From Gammaproteobacteria bacterium (GTDB taxonomy: Bacteria; Pseudomonadota; Gammaproteobacteria; Steroidobacterales; Steroidobacteraceae): 36,770 nucleotides of DNA. Location of the stretch: NCBI GenBank assembly GCA_020029535.1, contig JAIBJM010000019.1:1-36770 (forward strand), in the 5' to 3' direction. The translations under genes and the position numbers were made by a program. The notes under the pieces are model-generated. The model ran no database searches, was not told the DNA's origin, and saw nothing but the letters and a program-made list of their open reading frames with translations. Below are positions 1 through 9,271 of this stretch, piece by piece. Within the stretch, counting starts at the first letter, position 1; every line of letters begins with the position of its first letter.

Positions 1-136
1 CCGGATATAAGGTCGCAATCTGTCCGCTACCTCCGATCAAGAACGTCGTTGCAGTCGGGGACGGGTCCATATAAGGGCATGCCCCAGCACGCGCCGCCTT
101 GAGCGATCACAAGGTCAGCAGTTCCACGTCCGGGCG
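1..136. other. Non-coding left edge, downstream of rhlB
   Basis: No convincing gene or RNA is seen here. The stretch lies 3' of the leftward rhlB gene. It contains a 10-bp palindrome (GGGCATGCCC, 75-84) but no hairpin followed by a T-run, so I cannot call a terminator. A gene could end just left of the window. Confidence 0.4.
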
Positions 137-1438
137 CTAGCGACGATGGCGTGGTGGCGGGCCGCGACGCGGGCCTCCGCCGCCGGGACGTCCGCCACCC
201 GGACGCCCGCTACGGCGGGGACCGCCATGGTCAGGAGCCGAGGCTTCGCGTGGCGGTGCTTCCAGCTTGGGCAGCGAATCCGGGTTGAAACTACCCACCG
301 GAATCTTGTGGCCGATGTAGTCCTCGATGTCGGGCAGCGAGATGGCGTATTCCTCGCAACCGAAGCTGATGGCATCGCCGCTGGCGCCGGCACGCGCGGT
401 GCGGCCGATGCGATGCACGTAGTCGGCGCAATCCTGCGGCAGGTCGAAATTGAACACATGACTGACGTCGGGAATGTGCAGGCCGCGCGAGGCCACGTCG
501 GTGGCGATCAGCACTGCCAGCTTGCCCTCGTGGAATTCACGCAGGAAGCGCAGCCGCTTGTTCTGCGGCACATCGCCTGACAGCGCCTGCGCGTTGACGC
601 CATTGGCCCGCAGCGTCGCTTCCAGCCGCTCGGCCATCCGGCGTGTGTTGACGAACACCATGGTGCGATGCGCTTCGAACTGGCGCAGCAGCCCCACCAG
701 CAGGGGAATCTTTTCCTGCATGGCCGGGAAGTAGATCAGCTGCGTGACGCGATCAATGGTGACCTTGTCCGGCTCGATCTGCACCAGCTCGGGGTTGTTC
801 ATGTGTTCGTAGGCCAGCTCGAGCACGCGCTGCGACAACGTGGCGGAGAACAGCATCGATTGACGGCGATCCGGGGGCGGCAGCCGCCGCATGAAGTAGC
901 GGATGTCGGCGATGAAGCCCAGATCGAACATGCGGTCCGCTTCGTCCAGCACCAGCACCTGCACATGGCGCAGGTCATAAACCTGCTGCTTGTAATAGTC
1001 GATCAGCCGGCCCGGCGTGCCGATCAGCACATCGACGCCGTCTTCGAGCTGACGACGCTGCTTGTCGTAGTCGGTGCCGCCGAACACCACGGCGAGCTTC
1101 AGTCCGGTGTGCCGGCCCAGCACCGCCGCATCCTTGTGGATCTGCACCGCCAGTTCGCGCGTGGGCGCGATCACCAGTGCCCGCGGCGCGGTGGCTGGAC
1201 GGGCGCTGTCGGCAGGGCGCTGCAGCAGACTCTGGTACAGAGCCGCCAGGAATGCCGCGGTCTTGCCGGTGCCGGTCTGTGCCTGGCCGGCAATGTCCCG
1301 GCCGGTCAATGCCACGGGCAGTGTCTGCGCCTGGATGGGTGTGCAAAAGACGAAGCCGGCTTCGAGAATGCCCTGCATCAGGGTGGAATGCAGCGGCAGG
1401 GCCGCGAAGGCCAGGCTGCTCAGGTGTGCGTCGCTCAT
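137..1438 (-). CDS. rhlB: ATP-dependent RNA helicase RhlB (DEAD-box)
   Basis: This is a 433-residue DEAD-box helicase; E. coli RhlB has 421. RhlB unwinds structured RNA and, in E. coli, works in the RNA degradosome with RNase E. Visible motifs are the Q-motif (CTPIQ, about 32-36), Walker A AQTGTGKT (53-60), PTRELA (92-97), GTPGR (140-144), DEAD (165-168), SAT, and the C-terminal ATDVASRG and HRIGRTARAG blocks. The C-terminus is a Gly/Pro/Arg-rich tail, as in RhlB, that could bind RNA. The start at 1438 (MSDAHLSS) was chosen over an in-frame ATG at 1483 because it aligns with the start of RhlB. The opposed trxA-rho genes to the right match the classical rhlB/trxA/rho locus, which supports RhlB over other DEAD-box paralogues. 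Confidence 0.95.
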   Translation of the reverse strand: MSDAHLSSLAFAALPLHSTLMQGILEAGFVFCTPIQAQTLPVALTGRDIAGQAQTGTGKTAAFLAALYQSLLQRPADSARPATAPRALVIAPTRELAVQIHKDAAVLGRHTGLKLAVVFGGTDYDKQRRQLEDGVDVLIGTPGRLIDYYKQQVYDLRHVQVLVLDEADRMFDLGFIADIRYFMRRLPPPDRRQSMLFSATLSQRVLELAYEHMNNPELVQIEPDKVTIDRVTQLIYFPAMQEKIPLLVGLLRQFEAHRTMVFVNTRRMAERLEATLRANGVNAQALSGDVPQNKRLRFLREFHEGKLAVLIATDVASRGLHIPDVSHVFNFDLPQDCADYVHRIGRTARAGASGDAISFGCEEYAISLPDIEDYIGHKIPVGSFNPDSLPKLEAPPREASAPDHGGPRRSGRPGGGRPGGGGPRRGPPPRHRR

Positions 1439-1685
1439 GCTGTTATGGGTCGATTGTCCATGTATTGATCCGCCGACTTGCAAAGCGCCCCGGAAAGGGC
1501 TAAAAAGTGCTCAAGCAGCGGCTTCTCTGTCCGCGACTATCAAACCTCAGACACAAGTGTAACCGCTAGACGCCAGTCCGTGCGCCGGCTCATTTAGAAG
1601 CCGCGATATCCATACCCAATCAGAGCTCGAGCCATATTTCATCCTTCAAGCCGTTCTGCCAATCCGTTCTGGAGGCGCTACCCGC
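1439..1685. promoter_or_regulatory. Divergent intergenic region between rhlB and trxA
   Basis: This 247-base gap must hold the promoters of both rhlB (leftward) and trxA-rho (rightward). I could not find a -35/-10 pair good enough to place either promoter. A GGAGG Shine-Dalgarno for trxA lies at 1671-1675. No small gene is evident. Confidence 0.5.
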
Positions 1686-2011
1686 GTGAGTAACGAACAC
1701 ATACTGCACACATCCGATACCCGATTCGATGCCGATGTCCTCAAGTCGGACAAACCGGTATTGCTGGATTTCTGGGCCGAATGGTGCGGGCCATGCAAGA
1801 TGATTGCACCCATCCTTGATGAGCTGGCGGTTGAATACAAGGACCGCCTGCGTATCGCCAAGTTGAACATCGATGAGAACCCGCAGACCCCGCCGCGCTT
1901 CGGCATTCGCGGCATTCCGACGCTGATGCTGTTCAAGAACGGCACCGTCGAGGCGCAGAAGGTCGGCGCCCTGTCGAAATCGCAGCTGGCCGCCTTCCTG
2001 GACCAGAATCT

Positions 2012-2015
<4 letters not shown>
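1686..2015 (+). CDS. trxA: Thioredoxin 1
   Basis: A 109-residue cytoplasmic thioredoxin, the normal family length. It reduces protein disulfides using electrons from thioredoxin reductase. The redox motif WCGPC is at residues 33-37, and the cis-proline of the GIPTL segment follows about 40 residues later. There is no signal peptide. The start is GTG, with a GGAGG Shine-Dalgarno ending 10 bases upstream. The stop codon overlaps the proposed GTG start of rho (TGTGA), which suggests translational coupling. trxA next to rho and opposite rhlB is the usual gammaproteobacterial order. Confidence 0.97.
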
Positions 2016-3478
<1,463 letters not shown>

Positions 3479-3483
3479 TGCGT

Positions 3484-3509
3484 GCGGGGCCGGCGTCAGT
3501 CGGCCCCGC
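3484..3509 (+). terminator. GC hairpin after rho
   Basis: A perfect 9-bp stem (GCGGGGCCG at 3484-3492, CGGCCCCGC at 3501-3509) with an 8-base loop starts 5 bases after the rho stop. No T-run follows, so it could be a weak terminator or a 3'-end-protecting hairpin rather than a standard intrinsic terminator. Confidence 0.5.
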
Positions 3510-3544
3510 AGCCCACCGCCTCGCGTCCCAAAGCGGAGCTATCG

Positions 3545-4405
3545 ATGCAGAAGATCATCTCCATCCTTGGCCTTGCGATTCCTTTCCTGATGACGGCCGG
3601 CATTTCCCGGGCGCAGCTGCTGCCACCGAACGAGGCAGGCGTCACGATGGGGCACGTGCACCTGAATGTGCGCGACGTCGAAGCGAGCAGGAAATTTTTC
3701 CTGCGCCTTGGCGGAGCTCCGGTCAAATTGGGCAAGACCGAAGGGATCCAGTATCCGGGTGTGATTCTTTTCCTGACGAAGGCCGATGCGGTCGGCGGCA
3801 TGGAAGGCTCCGCCGTCGATCACATAGGGTTCCTGATGAAGGATGGTGCTGCATTCCTCACCCAGCTCAAGGATGAGGGCGTAAAAACTGTCAGCAACGG
3901 CGTGAACACCCAGGGACAGGCCTATGGCGGCTACGTCTACAGCCTGGATGGCGTGAAGATCGAAATCATCCAGCGCTCGGGGGGCGCCGCGCCCGTGCAA
4001 TTCGAGCACATCCATTTCTTCGCAGCCGACCCGGGGCCGGGAGGCGGTCCGGGGTGGTCGGAACTGCAAAGCTGGTACACGAAAGTGTTTGGCGCGAACG
4101 CCACGCTGACGACCCTGGTCAATCCGGCCCAAGGCAATGCGGCGTCGGCGCCGATGTCCCAAAGTATTCTCGCCGGAACCCCGCTTCGGTTCTCGCCTGC
4201 GTCTTCCCGCGCGCCGACCAAGGGGCGCGCCATGGATCACATCGGCTTCGAGGTAAAAAACCTGGAAGCCTTCTGCAGGCAGCTCCAGGCGAAGGGGATC
4301 AAGCTTGACGTTTCTTATCGTAAGGAAGACGGCGTCGGAACCGCGTATCTGACTGACCCCGCAGGCACGTATATAGAGTTGACCGAAGGCTTGGACCGGC
4401 TCTAG
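3545..4405 (+). CDS. Exported double-domain VOC (glyoxalase/dioxygenase superfamily) protein
   Basis: A 286-residue protein with an N-terminal signal peptide (hydrophobic segment, likely cut after SRA near residue 23) and two vicinal-oxygen-chelate modules. The first covers about residues 30-145, the second about 150-285. Candidate metal ligands are the His residues in GHVHLNV, EHIHFF and MDHIGFE and the Glu residues in IEIIQ and YIELTEG. VOC enzymes act on many small molecules (glyoxalase, extradiol dioxygenase, resistance proteins), so the substrate cannot be read from sequence. An exported VOC protein is less common than a cytoplasmic one. The start at 3545 was chosen for the GGAG at 3535-3538 and the clean signal peptide. 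It is the first of three consecutive exported proteins after rho. Confidence 0.85.
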   Translation: MQKIISILGLAIPFLMTAGISRAQLLPPNEAGVTMGHVHLNVRDVEASRKFFLRLGGAPVKLGKTEGIQYPGVILFLTKADAVGGMEGSAVDHIGFLMKDGAAFLTQLKDEGVKTVSNGVNTQGQAYGGYVYSLDGVKIEIIQRSGGAAPVQFEHIHFFAADPGPGGGPGWSELQSWYTKVFGANATLTTLVNPAQGNAASAPMSQSILAGTPLRFSPASSRAPTKGRAMDHIGFEVKNLEAFCRQLQAKGIKLDVSYRKEDGVGTAYLTDPAGTYIELTEGLDRL

Positions 4406-4425
4406 CTTTCAGTCTTCATGGTGAA

Positions 4426-4454
4426 TTGACCCGGTTCGCCGCATTCGCTACGGT
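4426..4454 (+). promoter_or_regulatory. Candidate sigma-70-type promoter for the lectin-like gene
   Basis: TTGACC (4426-4431) is followed after 17 bases by TACGGT (4449-4454). The -35 box matches consensus at five of six positions, while the -10 matches at only three. It lies about 40 bases upstream of the ATG at 4497. Spacing and position are good, but the -10 is poor. Confidence 0.4.
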
Positions 4455-4496
4455 TTTCCGGTTCCGGCACTTCGTCTCCATGAGAGGGGAATTCCA

Positions 4497-5132
4497 ATGA
4501 AACATAGTCAAGTACTCGGCGGACTGGCGGTTTTGACGATGGGCGTCGCGCTCGCGCAGGCACCGGCCAACATGAGCTTCTTCGTCACCAGCGCAAATCC
4601 CGGCAAGGGTGGCAATCTCGGCGGCCTGGCGGGCGCCGATGCTCACTGCCAATCGCTGGCAACCGCGGTCGGCGCAGGCGGCAAGACCTGGCATGCATAT
4701 CTGTCAACGGACACCGTCGATGCGAAAGACCGCATCGGCACCGGGCCGTGGCGCAACGCCAAGGGCGAACTCATCGCGCAGAACGTCGCGGATCTGCACA
4801 GCGCGAACAACAAGATATCGGCGGCAACGGCGCTCAACGAGAAGGGCGTTGCCCCGAACTACCTTGGCGGCAACCCGCCTGCGCCGCTGGCTCAACCGCT
4901 GCAGCACGATCTGCTGACGGGCACCAACGAGGACGGCACCAGGAATGCGGCCACGTGCAACAACTGGACCGATAGCGCAGACGCCAAGGCGATGCTTGGC
5001 CACCCGGACCGGCTCGGCCGCAATCCCGGTGTGAACTCCTGGAACGCGATTCACCCCTCGGCAGGCTGCTCGCTGGAGAAGCTGGCAGTCTCGGGCGGCG
5101 CCGGCATGTATTACTGCTTCGCGACGAACTGA
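4497..5132 (+). CDS. Exported lectin-like (endostatin-like fold) protein
   Basis: A 211-residue secreted or periplasmic protein. Residues 1-22 form a signal peptide ending ALAQA. The mature part carries the pattern FFVTS...GNLGGLAGADAHC..LA, then TWHAYLST, RIGTGPW, HDLLTGTNEDG, TCNNWT, SWNAIHPS.GCS and a terminal YYCFA. These blocks match a bacterial family often labelled lectin in annotations and related to the collagen XV/XVIII (endostatin) fold. Four cysteines (C51 and those of TCNNW, AGCS and YYCF) probably form two disulfides. A strong purine-rich Shine-Dalgarno (AGAGGGGA, 4483-4490) supports the start. Ligand and role are unknown. Confidence 0.75.
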   Translation: MKHSQVLGGLAVLTMGVALAQAPANMSFFVTSANPGKGGNLGGLAGADAHCQSLATAVGAGGKTWHAYLSTDTVDAKDRIGTGPWRNAKGELIAQNVADLHSANNKISAATALNEKGVAPNYLGGNPPAPLAQPLQHDLLTGTNEDGTRNAATCNNWTDSADAKAMLGHPDRLGRNPGVNSWNAIHPSAGCSLEKLAVSGGAGMYYCFATN

Positions 5133-5175
5133 TCGCTTTCCGGAATCCCTGGAACGTTCATTTGCAAGGTGCTGC

Positions 5176-5964
5176 ATGTTTAGAGCCATTGGTTTGGCCA
5201 TCGCCAGTCTGATCCTGCCCGCCGGCGTCGTATCAGCCGCCGGGCAGAAGCCCAGCCTTCCGGATTGGAGCGGAACGTGGGTGAACATCACTGGAATCTA
5301 CTTTGCCAATCCGGGAACTTTTCGGCCGCTGCAGAACGCCGGAACTTTCACGAATCCCCCGCCTTTGAACGCCGAGTACGACAAGAAGTGGAAGGCGACG
5401 CTCGCTGCCTCCGCGAGCGGCGAACCGATCAACGATCGGCGCGCGGATTGCCTTTGGCCCGGGGTGCCGGCGATCAATCTCTCGCCCATGCCGAGCGAGT
5501 ATGTGATCTCGCGCGACAGGGTGGCGATCCTCAACGAATCCACCGGCGGATTCCGCCTCATCTACACGGATGGCCGCGAAGTTCCCGAAGACCTTGATCC
5601 CAGCTACAACGGTTTTTCCACCGGTCACTGGGAGGGCGACACGCTGGTGGTCGACACAGTGGGGCTGCGTGCCGACGTCACGATTGATCAAAGCGGCATA
5701 GAGCACAGCGACCGGCTGAAGGTTCGTGAGCGTATCCGGAAGATCGCCCCCGACCTTCTGGAAGACGAGATCACGATGACGGATCCTGCTGCCTTCACCA
5801 AACCGTGGAAGGCCAAGGTCCAATATCGCCGCATGCCGCCGGGACCAGCCAACCGCATCATGGAGTTTGTCTGTCTGGACAATAACCGCAATGGGGTTGG
5901 CGCCGATGGCAGCACCTATACGCTCGGCCCGGACGGCAAGCCCCTGAACGGGCCGGCGAAATAA
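5176..5964 (+). CDS. Exported conserved hypothetical protein (WEGDTLVVDT family)
   Basis: A 262-residue protein with a signal peptide (about residues 1-21, ending VSAA) and no recognised enzymatic motif. It has the family marks DWSGTWVN, RRADCLWPGVP, LDPSYNGFSTGHWEGDTLVVDT, HSDRLKVRERIRK, DEITMTDPAAFTKPW and a C-terminal Cys in EFVCLDNN. I recognise these as a recurring family of exported proteins in soil proteobacteria and acidobacteria, without an established function. The shape suggests a lipocalin-like beta-barrel, which is an inference. An AAGGTG lies just upstream of the ATG. It follows the lectin-like gene by 43 bases on the same strand and may be co-transcribed. Confidence 0.8.
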   Translation: MFRAIGLAIASLILPAGVVSAAGQKPSLPDWSGTWVNITGIYFANPGTFRPLQNAGTFTNPPPLNAEYDKKWKATLAASASGEPINDRRADCLWPGVPAINLSPMPSEYVISRDRVAILNESTGGFRLIYTDGREVPEDLDPSYNGFSTGHWEGDTLVVDTVGLRADVTIDQSGIEHSDRLKVRERIRKIAPDLLEDEITMTDPAAFTKPWKAKVQYRRMPPGPANRIMEFVCLDNNRNGVGADGSTYTLGPDGKPLNGPAK

Positions 5965-5972
5965 CCTGCACG

Positions 5973-6003
5973 CTGACAGCTGTGGCGTTGCGGGCGGTAC
6001 AAT
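5973..6003 (+). promoter_or_regulatory. Weak candidate promoter for the bicupin gene
   Basis: TACAAT at 5998-6003 is a five-of-six match to a -10 box. CTGACA at 5973-5978 resembles a -35 box, but the spacing is 19 bases, longer than ideal. It lies about 50 bases upstream of the ATG at 6055. Confidence 0.35.
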
Positions 6004-6054
6004 GCAGGCGCCGTCTCGATGCGGGACGGGATTTCGAAGTGGAGTATTGAACGC

Positions 6055-6915
6055 ATGGCTACGATTCGCGACGTTTCGATCATCGACACGAACACGGCAA
6101 CGGCCAGACAGGTGCCGTCCGGCCTCGAACGGCTGGTATGCGGGCCCGAGCTCACCGGATCGAAGAACCTCACGGTGTACCGGCGCACGATCGAGGCCGG
6201 CAAACAGCTCGAGGTGCAGTCCGGCGCGGACTATCACCTGCTGTACCTGATGCAGACACCGAAACAGGGCACAGTGGAATACAAGGGCAAGTCGCACGCG
6301 GCCGAAGAAGGCGCGGGCGTGCTGCTGGTGCCGGGCGAATCGGCGCGCATCGAGGTCTCGGGCTCGAGCGCGGATCTGCTGCACATGGTGGTGCCGAACC
6401 CGCCGGCGGCCGTCGAGGATGGCCTGCCGGGCGGGCCGGGCTATTTCTTCAATCGCAAGACGCTGCGTGGTTTAAGCGATGCCAGCGGCGGCCGCGTGCG
6501 CCGGTTCTGCGCCGAGTCGGCCGTGCGGCTGCTGGACGGCAGCCGGCTCACGTCCACGAACGCGATCCAGGCCGGCGAGATGCACTACCACGACGGTGGT
6601 TCGTCGCCGTACCACCTGCATACCGGCACGCCGGCGAATCCCGACGGTGCCGCGCACGTTTACATGACGTTCAAAGGCCGCGGCAAGGTCGAGGTCGGCG
6701 ACACGGCGCAGGAAATCGAGCCCGGCACGCTGGTGTTTTTCCCGCCCGGTGTGCCGCATCGGCTGCGCGCGCACGGCGGGCCGCTCGACTACTTCGAGAT
6801 CCAGGCGTGGCGCAGCTTCAAGACCAAGATCCTGAGCGAGGAAGCGCAGGGCCTGAAGTGGTTCTATGAGCCCGAGAAGCCCGGCGCGGCGCCCGTCGAG
6901 TGGAACCAGAGCTAG
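6055..6915 (+). CDS. Bicupin domain protein
   Basis: A 286-residue cytoplasmic protein with two cupin barrels. The first covers about residues 35-115 (YHLLYLMQ...GTVEYKG...GVLLVPGES). The second covers about 170-265, with the metal-site-like run MHYHDGG...YHLHTG, then VYMTFKGRGKVEVG and the FFPPGVPHRLRAHG motif. The second barrel keeps several His residues that could bind a metal; the first lacks an obvious His set and may be structural. The start MATIRD at 6055 was chosen because GGAG lies at 6041-6044; an in-frame ATG at 6019 has no such signal. Bicupins include dioxygenases, decarboxylases and isomerases. The substrate is unknown. Confidence 0.8.
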   Translation: MATIRDVSIIDTNTATARQVPSGLERLVCGPELTGSKNLTVYRRTIEAGKQLEVQSGADYHLLYLMQTPKQGTVEYKGKSHAAEEGAGVLLVPGESARIEVSGSSADLLHMVVPNPPAAVEDGLPGGPGYFFNRKTLRGLSDASGGRVRRFCAESAVRLLDGSRLTSTNAIQAGEMHYHDGGSSPYHLHTGTPANPDGAAHVYMTFKGRGKVEVGDTAQEIEPGTLVFFPPGVPHRLRAHGGPLDYFEIQAWRSFKTKILSEEAQGLKWFYEPEKPGAAPVEWNQS

Positions 6916-6918
6916 GGT

Positions 6919-6981
6919 CGCTTCTTCGCATGAAGCGGACTGTAGGCTGCATCACAAATACGCACGTCGCCATGGGGCGAC
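6919..6981. repeat. Two small stem-loops, each followed by ACTGTAG
   Basis: Between the bicupin and the outer-membrane gene, CGCTTC/GAAGCG (6919-6924 with 6932-6937) and GTCGCC/GGCGAC (6966-6971 with 6976-6981) form two 6-bp hairpins. ACTGTAG follows or overlaps the right arm of each (6939-6945 and 6980-6986). They may act in 3'-end formation, or be chance. Confidence 0.35.
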
Positions 6982-7019
6982 TGTAGCGCGGGCCGGCAGC
7001 GCTGCGGGATCATCACGGC

Positions 7020-7862
7020 ATGAACCGCAGCAGACTTTTACGCACTCGCCATACAGTGCTGGCAGTTGCGCTGACGGCTGCAGCCGTCAGCGTTGCGGCC
7101 GCCGAGCCGGCCACTGAATCCTTCACGCCCAGCCCCATCCACGATCGCCTCGCGATCCGCGCCTCGTACTTCAGGGGTTCGGTCAGCACCGATGCGCGCA
7201 TCGATGACACCGCGGGTGGTGGCATCGGCACGGCGTTTTCGGCCGAAGACGATTTCGGTCTGACCGACGGCATGCACAAGGCACGGGCGGAGCTGCTGAT
7301 CCGCCTGCGCGAGCGCGGCAAGCTGCGCGTCGATCTGTTCGACCTGGCGCGCAAAGGCGCGGTGGTGCTGAACCGCACCGTCGAATACGGCGATCAGACC
7401 TACACGCTGGGTGAGCGCGTGAATTCGCAGCTGGATTGGCGCGCCTTGAATTTCACCTGGACCTATTCGTTGCTGCACAACGATCGTTTTGAACTCGGGC
7501 CGGGACTGGGCCTGCATCTGATCCAGGCCGAATCGACGGCAGCGGTGCCGACGCGGTCGGCGCGCGAGAGCTTCGATGGCTCGGGGCCCTTCGTGACGCT
7601 GGCGGTGGATGGCGTATGGCGCATCTCGCGGCGTTTCGCGTTCTCGGCGCGCGCGCAGTGGCTGGAGCTCACTGTCAGCGACATCACCGGCATGCTGGCC
7701 GACTATCACGCCGATCTGCAATTCCGCTGGCGTCCGAATCTGGCATTCGGCTTGGGTTGGCAGAGCAACCGGATGAAGCTCGATGCGCCGGAGGAAAATC
7801 CCGGTGGCAGCATGACCTTCAATGTGGGCGGACCGGAGTTGTTCCTGCGCGCCAGCTTCTAG
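7020..7862 (+). CDS. Outer-membrane beta-barrel protein, unknown function
   Basis: A 280-residue exported protein. Residues 1-28 form a signal peptide with AAA-rich core and a VAAAE end. The rest alternates polar and hydrophobic residues as in transmembrane beta-strands (for example LAIRASYFRG, KARAELLIRLRERG, LRVDLFDLAR, LGLHLIQAES, FAFSARAQWLELTV, LQFRWRPNLAFGLGW). It ends in Phe (FLRASF), the usual recognition signal for the BAM assembly machine. I do not recognise a named family. A 24-bp perfect palindrome lies inside the signal-peptide codons. The glycosylase gene starts 12 bases downstream, so the two are probably co-transcribed. Confidence 0.8.
   Translation: MNRSRLLRTRHTVLAVALTAAAVSVAAAEPATESFTPSPIHDRLAIRASYFRGSVSTDARIDDTAGGGIGTAFSAEDDFGLTDGMHKARAELLIRLRERGKLRVDLFDLARKGAVVLNRTVEYGDQTYTLGERVNSQLDWRALNFTWTYSLLHNDRFELGPGLGLHLIQAESTAAVPTRSARESFDGSGPFVTLAVDGVWRISRRFAFSARAQWLELTVSDITGMLADYHADLQFRWRPNLAFGLGWQSNRMKLDAPEENPGGSMTFNVGGPELFLRASF
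7069..7092. repeat. 24-bp perfect palindrome within a signal-peptide coding region
   Basis: The half-site CGCTGACGGCTG (7069-7080) is followed directly by its exact reverse complement (7081-7092). It lies about 50 bases into the outer-membrane protein gene. In mRNA it would form a strong hairpin; in DNA it could be a dimer-binding site. Confidence 0.6.
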
Positions 7863-7874
7863 TAGCGTTGTCGC

Positions 7875-8387
7875 ATGAGCGGCAAGCTGTTGCCGGCCAT
7901 CGCCTTTCCTCCATTGGTGGGCGAAGCGCCGCGATTGCTGATACTGGGCTCGCTGCCCGGCGTGCGTTCGCTGGCTGCCGGCGAGTATTACGCGCACCCG
8001 CGCAATGCCTTCTGGCCCATCATGGGTACCTTGTTCGGCGCGCACCCGGAGCTGCCTTATGCGTTGCGCACCGTGACGCTGACTGCTGCCGGCGTGGCGG
8101 TCTGGGATGTGCTGGCGCAGGCGCGCCGTCCAGGCAGCGCCGATGCCGACATCGAGCTCGACAGCGCCCGCGTCAATCCCTTTGCTGAATTCCTCACCCG
8201 GAACCCGGGCATACGCTGCGTGGCTTTCAACGGCACCGCGGCAGCAGTGCTGTATCGGCGCCGCGTGTTGCCGCAGCTGGTGCCGGCGCTGGCGCAGATT
8301 CCGCAGCGGCTGTTGCCATCCACCAGTCCAGCGCACGCCTCGCTCAGTCTGGCCGCCAAGCTGCGCCGCTGGCGGGCACTGGTCTAG
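7875..8387 (+). CDS. DNA-deoxyinosine (hypoxanthine) glycosylase, family 6-like
   Basis: A 170-residue protein of the uracil-DNA-glycosylase superfamily. The N-terminal motif LILGSLPGVRSLAAGEYYAHPRNAFWPIMG (about residues 22-51) is the signature of the family 6 hypoxanthine-DNA glycosylases. The C-terminal LPSTSPAHAS segment is the second conserved loop, which contacts DNA. Family members remove deoxyinosine, the deamination product of deoxyadenosine, and have little or no uracil activity. The cytoplasmic location fits the lack of a signal sequence. The gene ends tail-to-tail with the EamA gene, the two stops sharing CTAG (8384-8387). The specificity is from family knowledge only. Confidence 0.85.
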   Translation: MSGKLLPAIAFPPLVGEAPRLLILGSLPGVRSLAAGEYYAHPRNAFWPIMGTLFGAHPELPYALRTVTLTAAGVAVWDVLAQARRPGSADADIELDSARVNPFAEFLTRNPGIRCVAFNGTAAAVLYRRRVLPQLVPALAQIPQRLLPSTSPAHASLSLAAKLRRWRALV

Positions 8388-9271
8388 TCGCTGCCGCGTC
8401 GGGCCAGGTAGATGCCTGCCAGCAGCACGGCGGCTCCCAGTAGTTGCCAGGACGCCAGCAGCTCGCCAAACAGCAACCAGGCCGCCATCGCCGCCACGAC
8501 CGGCTGCACCAGCAGTCCGGTGGTGGACAGCTGTACCGGCAGATGCGCCAGCGCATAGGCGATGAAGCACTGGCCTCCCACCTGCGTAACCAGCGCCATC
8601 GCCAGCACCACTGTCCAGCCCTGCGACGAAGCGGGCCAGAAGGGTTGGCCACGGAGCGCCGACAGGGCGATGGCCACCGGCAGCAGGATCACTGCGCTGA
8701 TGGTGGTCGACAGCGCCATCAGATGCAGCGTGTCGACATGACTGCGCGCCGCGCGCACCGTCAGCATATAGGCGGTATAGAACAGCGCTGCGACCACGGC
8801 CAGCAGGTCACCGCGCATGCGTGTGCCGCCCAGACTGAAGTGCGGTCCCACCAGCAACACGGCGCCGCCCAGCGCCAGGGCCAGGCCGCCGGCGAACACG
8901 GCGCGCGGTCGCTGCCGATACATCAGCCAGACGTACAGCGTGACGAACAGTGGCGCGCAATTGGCCAGCAGCGTGGCATTGGCCACCGTGGTCAGCAGGA
9001 TCGAGGAATGCCAGACGCCGAGGTCCAGCGCGAAGAACAGGCCCGACAGCAGTGCGGCATTGCGCCAGTGCGCGATGTCGCGCATGGGCGAGCGACCGCC
9101 GCGCACGTTCCAGTGTGCCAGCAGCCACAGCAGCGGAGCCGCCAGCGTCAGTCGCCAGAAGGCGCTGGCGACGGGTCCGGTATCCGACAGCCGCACCAGC
9201 ACCGGCGCAAAGCCGATGCAGCTGCCGCCCAGCAGCAGGATCAGGAAGGCGCCGGTATTGCGCTGGGTCAT
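8384..9271 (-). CDS. EamA/DMT-family transporter
   Basis: A 295-residue inner-membrane protein with about ten hydrophobic segments arranged as two EamA repeats (about residues 8-140 and 150-290). Typical DMT features are the GGSCIGFAPVLVRLS first helix, the FWRLTLAAP segment, GLFFALDLGVWHSSI and the closing LFGELLASWQLLGAAVLLAGIYLA. EamA proteins export amino acids, metabolites or other small molecules; the substrate is unknown. The start overlaps the stop of the upstream alpha/beta hydrolase by 4 bases (ATGA), so it is translated as the last gene of the purHD-containing run. The convergent glycosylase gene overlaps its 3' end by 4 bases. Confidence 0.9.
   Translation of the reverse strand: MTQRNTGAFLILLLGGSCIGFAPVLVRLSDTGPVASAFWRLTLAAPLLWLLAHWNVRGGRSPMRDIAHWRNAALLSGLFFALDLGVWHSSILLTTVANATLLANCAPLFVTLYVWLMYRQRPRAVFAGGLALALGGAVLLVGPHFSLGGTRMRGDLLAVVAALFYTAYMLTVRAARSHVDTLHLMALSTTISAVILLPVAIALSALRGQPFWPASSQGWTVVLAMALVTQVGGQCFIAYALAHLPVQLSTTGLLVQPVVAAMAAWLLFGELLASWQLLGAAVLLAGIYLARRGSD

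Noticed and set aside
7038-8570. 510-codon minus-strand open frame
   Set aside because: It runs antisense to the outer-membrane and glycosylase genes and has low-complexity Arg/Gln/Ala-rich sequence.
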